From Paenibacillus alba (lineage in GTDB: Bacteria; Bacillota; Bacilli; Paenibacillales; NBRC-103111), in NCBI RefSeq assembly GCF_013204855.1, contig NZ_JABMKZ010000002.1:62001-126000 (forward strand): a stretch of DNA of 64,000 nucleotides. The letters run 5' to 3'. Below the pieces are notes generated by a model, which saw only the letters and a list, made by a program, of their open reading frames with translations, had not been told where the DNA came from and searched no databases. Positions 60,982-64,000 of this stretch are shown here, in pieces (positions within the stretch are counted from its first letter, which is position 1; each line of letters starts with the position of its first letter). A program made the position numbers and the translations under genes.

Positions 60982-61623
60982 CTATTTTGAGGTTTCAACA
61001 GTAATAACTAGATTCCCATTGTTCATATTTTGTAACTTTTCTAGATAATCAGTTTTTAAAATAGCACCTAAACTGTACCGTGGATCATAAACATATGATC
61101 CATCACTATATACTGTGTGATAATCATACCCTGTCACATATCCATCACGCATAGTGTTTACTTGACCATACTTCTCACTTGGTCGAAAAGTTATTATTTC
61201 ACCAAAATCAGCGATGTTATATAAATCTTCAGCAATTTCTGAGCAATCATAGTTACAATTCCTGTCAGCAGTTGGCAAAGCATTAACAATTTTATCATTT
61301 GGTGATATTTGCAAGATATAAGGTAATTGTCTCTCAAGTGGTTGTTGAATGATAGTTGGGTTTAGCTTCTCTTGGCCCTGCTGCTGAAAAACACTCATTT
61401 CTTGTTCATCCAGCTTCCATTGCTCTGTTGAAAGATCGGGTGCTATTAAATTCTTTATATCAAAATATGGATCCCCATAACTATACGGATCATAAGATGA
61501 AGAAATAGCCCCATAACTTAATGGATTACTAGGATTAGTAAGTGATTTAGAAGTACATGAGCAATGTCCTGTTGGATCAGTTTTCGTTAAAGGATTATTC
61601 TCCACATACGTATACAAATTCAA
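60982..61623 (-). CDS. orphan Rhs C-terminal tip with papain-like toxin candidate
   Basis: A 213-residue fragment starting at the end of the Rhs core (NLYTYVENNPLTKTDPTGH), then a pre-toxin segment (about 44-96) clearly homologous to the other tip (STEQWKLDEQEMSVFQQQGQEKLN...IIQQP). The C-terminal domain is different: NCNYDCSEIAEDLYNIADFG, GYDYHTVYSDGSYVYDPRYS. Cys127, His169 and Asp180 are ordered as in papain-fold toxins. That is inference from a few residues. Upstream, the in-frame codon before DSYEGQ is TAG at 61662-61660, so the tip is cut off from any Rhs core. Confidence 0.72.
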   Translation of the reverse strand: MNLYTYVENNPLTKTDPTGHCSCTSKSLTNPSNPLSYGAISSSYDPYSYGDPYFDIKNLIAPDLSTEQWKLDEQEMSVFQQQGQEKLNPTIIQQPLERQLPYILQISPNDKIVNALPTADRNCNYDCSEIAEDLYNIADFGEIITFRPSEKYGQVNTMRDGYVTGYDYHTVYSDGSYVYDPRYSLGAILKTDYLEKLQNMNNGNLVITVETSK

Positions 61624-61727
61624 ACTTAAAGGATTGTCAATCTGCCCCTCATAGCTATCCTAGTTAATAAACCGTTCACTTGGAATAAAGAAGGCGGCAA
61701 CTTGATTTCCAATTACCACCAATTATA

Positions 61728-62957
61728 TCATCCTACTTGTTTCCATTGCATACTAGGTTTTACATACTCCGTCTTATTCTTCATAAGCGAATAAATAACA
61801 TCAACTAACTTCCGCATGATACATATAATTGCTTGTGTCTTCGTCTTTCCAGCTAACAATTTTTGTTGGTAATACTCGTAGTAGTAAGGATTATTAGGTT
61901 CCTTACTTCCTCGTTTAGTTCCAATCTGCCGACATGCAAGCCTGTAAAACAACTCATGCAAAGCCCTATTTCCTTGCTTACATTTATAGTGCTTATGGTT
62001 ATCTCCTGATCCATAAATGACAGGAGCTATGCCTGAAAATCGAGCTAACTTGCTTGCATCATTGAACCTATGGATATTTCCGATTTCAGCGACAAATGCC
62101 GCTGCTGACACTAGATCAATACCGTACATCGTTTCTAGCTTGTAGCCTGTCTCTGGCATCAACATAGCTAATCTTGCTTCTATGCCCTGCAACTCCTCTT
62201 TACACCTTTGTATACGTCTGATGTGGCTTTGGACGATGAAATCCCGATCTTCTTGATACTCACTTTTTGTACAGCCATCTTCACGAATTAACGTTAAAAT
62301 CTTCTCTGCTGTTTTCAGGGAACAAGCATAGTTACTTGGCTTTAATAAAAACTCCCTTAATCCCTGAACTGTTATCCCCTCCAAATAATAGGGAGCAGGG
62401 AATTTTTCAAAAAAGACAAGAGACGTTTTCCCATCCAATTCGCTAAAAAACTTCTTATAGCTCGGATAATGATGGGCTAACTGCGTATGTAACTGATTAA
62501 GCAGAGCCGTGATATCTTGCACGATAGCTATTCGAGTAGTGACAAGCTGACTGATTACCCAATACTTATCATTAGGCTTAGCATCGGGCAGAGTTTCCAG
62601 CTTATCAACCAAGATTTGACCCACACATTCAGCATCCCATGCATCCGATTTTTGCACAGTAGGATTGGACTTTCTGACACCATTTGGAAGGGCAGGATTG
62701 ACTTCTTTGACTGTCAGCTTTTGCTCCACTAAGTGGACAGCTAAAGACCTGCCGTAACCCCCTGTATCCTCCAAACCGTAGATGACACGCATTCCCTTTT
62801 TCACATACTTTTTAGCTTCTTTCATCAATTCGGGGAAAGCGCTGGGCTTGTTGTCAAACTTGAACTCGCCCAATTTCCTTTTAAAACCATTCATAAAAAC
62901 AGCGGTATGATGTCGTTTATGTAAATCCACACCAACAAATAAGTGATTTAGCCGCAT
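61728..62957 (-). CDS. IS110-family transposase (intact)
   Basis: A 409-residue transposase. The N-terminal RuvC-like DEDD domain shows VGVDLHKRHHTAV (first Asp), YGLEDTGGYGRSL (Glu) and VQKSDAWDAECVG (Asp pair). The C-terminal transposase-20 domain has AEIGNIHRFNDASKLARFSGIAPVIYGSGDNHKHYKCKQGNRALHELF, the region of the catalytic serine. Length is normal. ATG 62957 lacks a good ribosome binding site; AAGGAGG sits 9 bases upstream of a CTG codon 12 codons earlier, in a frame that is open and conserved in copy 1. The real start may therefore be upstream at 62993. Confidence 0.9.
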   Translation of the reverse strand: MRLNHLFVGVDLHKRHHTAVFMNGFKRKLGEFKFDNKPSAFPELMKEAKKYVKKGMRVIYGLEDTGGYGRSLAVHLVEQKLTVKEVNPALPNGVRKSNPTVQKSDAWDAECVGQILVDKLETLPDAKPNDKYWVISQLVTTRIAIVQDITALLNQLHTQLAHHYPSYKKFFSELDGKTSLVFFEKFPAPYYLEGITVQGLREFLLKPSNYACSLKTAEKILTLIREDGCTKSEYQEDRDFIVQSHIRRIQRCKEELQGIEARLAMLMPETGYKLETMYGIDLVSAAAFVAEIGNIHRFNDASKLARFSGIAPVIYGSGDNHKHYKCKQGNRALHELFYRLACRQIGTKRGSKEPNNPYYYEYYQQKLLAGKTKTQAIICIMRKLVDVIYSLMKNKTEYVKPSMQWKQVG

Positions 62958-63125
62958 TTCTTCGAATTGTTCTTGCTGTACTTGATTTACCAGTTCTATC
63001 TTCCTCCTTGAGATTCCGCAGTATATTTCGAGTACCTAATAAAGAGAAAGCTTGCATCCTCATTTCGAGCGGTCTAAGCCGCAAAGATACCTAAGCAATG
63101 TCCTTCTCTCTATAAGTACTCCAAT
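62958..63125 (-). ncRNA. candidate bridge RNA region of the IS110 element
   Basis: Non-coding DNA on the 5' side of the transposase, conserved in the second copy. On the minus strand AGAGAGAAGG pairs with CTTTCTCTTT, with a GCGG-CTTAGA-CCGC hairpin inside. Position and structure fit the bridge RNA of IS110 elements. Evidence is positional and by folding only. Confidence 0.4.
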
Positions 63126-63368
63126 CTAATCGCGGTTTTGTTTATGTTGCTGTGACTGTGTGAATCTGACATGTAGTAACTCCATTTGTAGATGACATTG
63201 AATTTCATGTATTGCCAGTAGAATATCTTCTACGATTAATTTATGTACATCTATATTCTGTTTACTTGCAACCTGTAATACAGCCATTAGACAAGCTTCG
63301 CTGATTTCGATTTGTTTCATTAGTGTCTGTTCTTCAAGGGCTAATATAGTAAGTTTATTTGTACTCAT
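63126..63368 (-). CDS. small protein coupled to the recombinase
   Basis: An 80-residue helical protein, MSTNKLTILALEEQTLMKQIE...QSQQHKQNRD. ATG 63368 shares one base with the recombinase stop (TGATG), so the two are co-translated. I do not recognise a family. A truncated copy at 58633-58790 differs by few residues. It may be a recombinase accessory protein; that is inference. Confidence 0.65.
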   Translation of the reverse strand: MSTNKLTILALEEQTLMKQIEISEACLMAVLQVASKQNIDVHKLIVEDILLAIHEIQCHLQMELLHVRFTQSQQHKQNRD

Positions 63369-64000
63369 CAAATAATTGCCTGATGCTTGCCAACGGCTTG
63401 TACATTCGCGTAACAATAAATGCCACTATAAAAAGCTTTGCGGTCAAGAATACGTTTGACTTGAACTTTAGTAAATGAGTTTCCTTGCTGTGTTATTAAG
63501 TTTTCAAGGTTCAGTTGGCTGGCAATTTCAGATAAACTCCATTGGGCGTTTAACTCCCTTAATTCAAATACACGTTGTACAACAAATGCTTGCTTCTCGT
63601 CAATCTCAATGGCTTTAGAGCCTTTCTTTGCCGAATACCCAAAAGTTACCCTTCCTCCAGCATATCCGCCTTCCTTGGCTTTCCTATTGCGTCCCTTGCC
63701 CAATTTCATGGCTATTTCTAAGCGTTGGTAGGCATCCAGTAACTCCATCAAACCATTGATCAGGAAATCTGAGGGGTCTTTCTTATAAATACTGTAGGTT
63801 GGCTGTTCAATGGATTTCACATCAACGCTATGTTTCTTAAATTCTCGATGCACCAACACTTTGACGATATCGCTGCGCCATAGACGATTCGTGTTCAATA
63901 CGACTACCGCATGAACAGATTGGGTAGCGATGAGAGAAAGCATGTCTTGGAACCCTTCTCTATCAACCTCCATTGCATCCTCGTCTACCTTTGCGCCGCT
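63368..64000 (-). CDS. serine recombinase (resolvase/integrase), N-terminus cut by window edge
   Basis: About 211 residues are visible and the frame is open to the window end. The catalytic-domain remainder shows DREGFQDMLSLIATQSVHAVVVLNTNRLWRS, the alpha-helix with the conserved Arg residues. LLDAYQRLEIAMKLGKGRNRKAKEGGYAGG and GYSAKKGSKAIEIDEKQAFVVQRVFEL follow, typical of the recombinase domain of large serine recombinases, then SEIASQLN and RKAFYSGIYCY. It probably mobilises or inverts the accessory region. The catalytic serine lies outside the window. Confidence 0.88.
   Translation of the reverse strand, partial: SGAKVDEDAMEVDREGFQDMLSLIATQSVHAVVVLNTNRLWRSDIVKVLVHREFKKHSVDVKSIEQPTYSIYKKDPSDFLINGLMELLDAYQRLEIAMKLGKGRNRKAKEGGYAGGRVTFGYSAKKGSKAIEIDEKQAFVVQRVFELRELNAQWSLSEIASQLNLENLITQQGNSFTKVQVKRILDRKAFYSGIYCYANVQAVGKHQAII

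Larger units (their letters stand above)
61660..63293 (-). mobile_element. IS110-type element copy 2 with flanking duplicated DNA
   Basis: About 1.63 kb nearly identical to copy 1. It contains the intact transposase gene 61728-62957, the non-coding region 62958-63125 and the 3' part of the small gene at 63126. IS110-family elements move with the help of a structured bridge RNA encoded beside the transposase. The non-coding part here carries a long hairpin that may be that RNA. Confidence 0.8.

Noticed and set aside
1..64000. tRNA or rRNA genes
   Set aside because: No cloverleaf with TTCRANNC-type arm or rRNA-like stretch was recognised by eye; a tRNA scan would be decisive.

Overview
The window looks like a chromosome segment of a Paenibacillus-like member of the Bacillales. 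The evidence is strong AGGAGG-type ribosome binding sites with frequent TTG/GTG starts, a bacillithiol toolkit (YtxJ/BrxC-type protein, BshB2-type deacetylase), HelD, DegV pairs, a PucR-type regulator and a Bacillus-type FadR regulon. No rRNA, tRNA or CRISPR array was recognised. Both ends cut a gene: an unknown minus-strand gene on the left and a serine recombinase on the right.

Layout. 1-7480: surface-glycosylation locus with small SIALEE-motif proteins, four family-2 glycosyltransferases (three with TPR-like tails) and a zinc-ribbon SAM methyltransferase. 7500-14800: phosphodiesterase, a MoxR ATPase/VWA pair, an orphan beta-class DNA methyltransferase with an odd motif IV, a YvyF-like zinc protein, a PIG-L deacetylase, a possible structured small RNA and a glutathione peroxidase. 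14900-28330: HelD, two DegV proteins, a decayed short-chain dehydrogenase, hemolysin III, SGNH lipase, M20 amidohydrolase, two exporters, YtxJ, a Tat-exported phosphoesterase and a PucR regulator. 29040-41720: a consolidated beta-oxidation block, with fadF-fadN-fadA-fadE-acyl-CoA ligase-thioesterase on the minus strand and fadR-etfB-etfA divergent behind a FadR box. 41860-55160: a SnoaL-like protein, two alpha/beta hydrolases, a YezD/DUF2292 protein, then a sulfur-acquisition island. In the island a six-gene sulfonate operon (ssuC, ssuB, flavoprotein, ferredoxin, ssuA, DUF4395) is divergent from a sulfate operon (cysT, cysW, cysA, sbp). 55600-64000: accessory DNA with two orphan Rhs C-terminal toxin/immunity cassettes, each behind an IS110-type transposase (one decayed, one intact), a small replication module and a recombinase.

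How the parts work together. Fatty acids would be activated by the CoA ligase, degraded by FadE/FadN/FadA, and the electrons passed through EtfBA to the membrane Fe-S protein FadF, all probably under FadR. The sulfur island couples import of sulfonates and sulfate to an AprAB-like flavoprotein/ferredoxin pair whose substrate is unknown. The Rhs cassettes share a pre-toxin segment and a 3' terminator-like flank but differ in toxin and immunity gene, as expected for exchangeable polymorphic-toxin modules.

The most unusual non-coding feature is a set of five intergenic clusters in which a roughly 20-base motif recurs about every 50-63 bases. Four sequence families share this spacing. Other points of interest are a candidate attenuator before the sulfonate operon and a candidate bridge RNA region beside the IS110 elements. 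All functional assignments come from reading motifs by eye; no database search was run.
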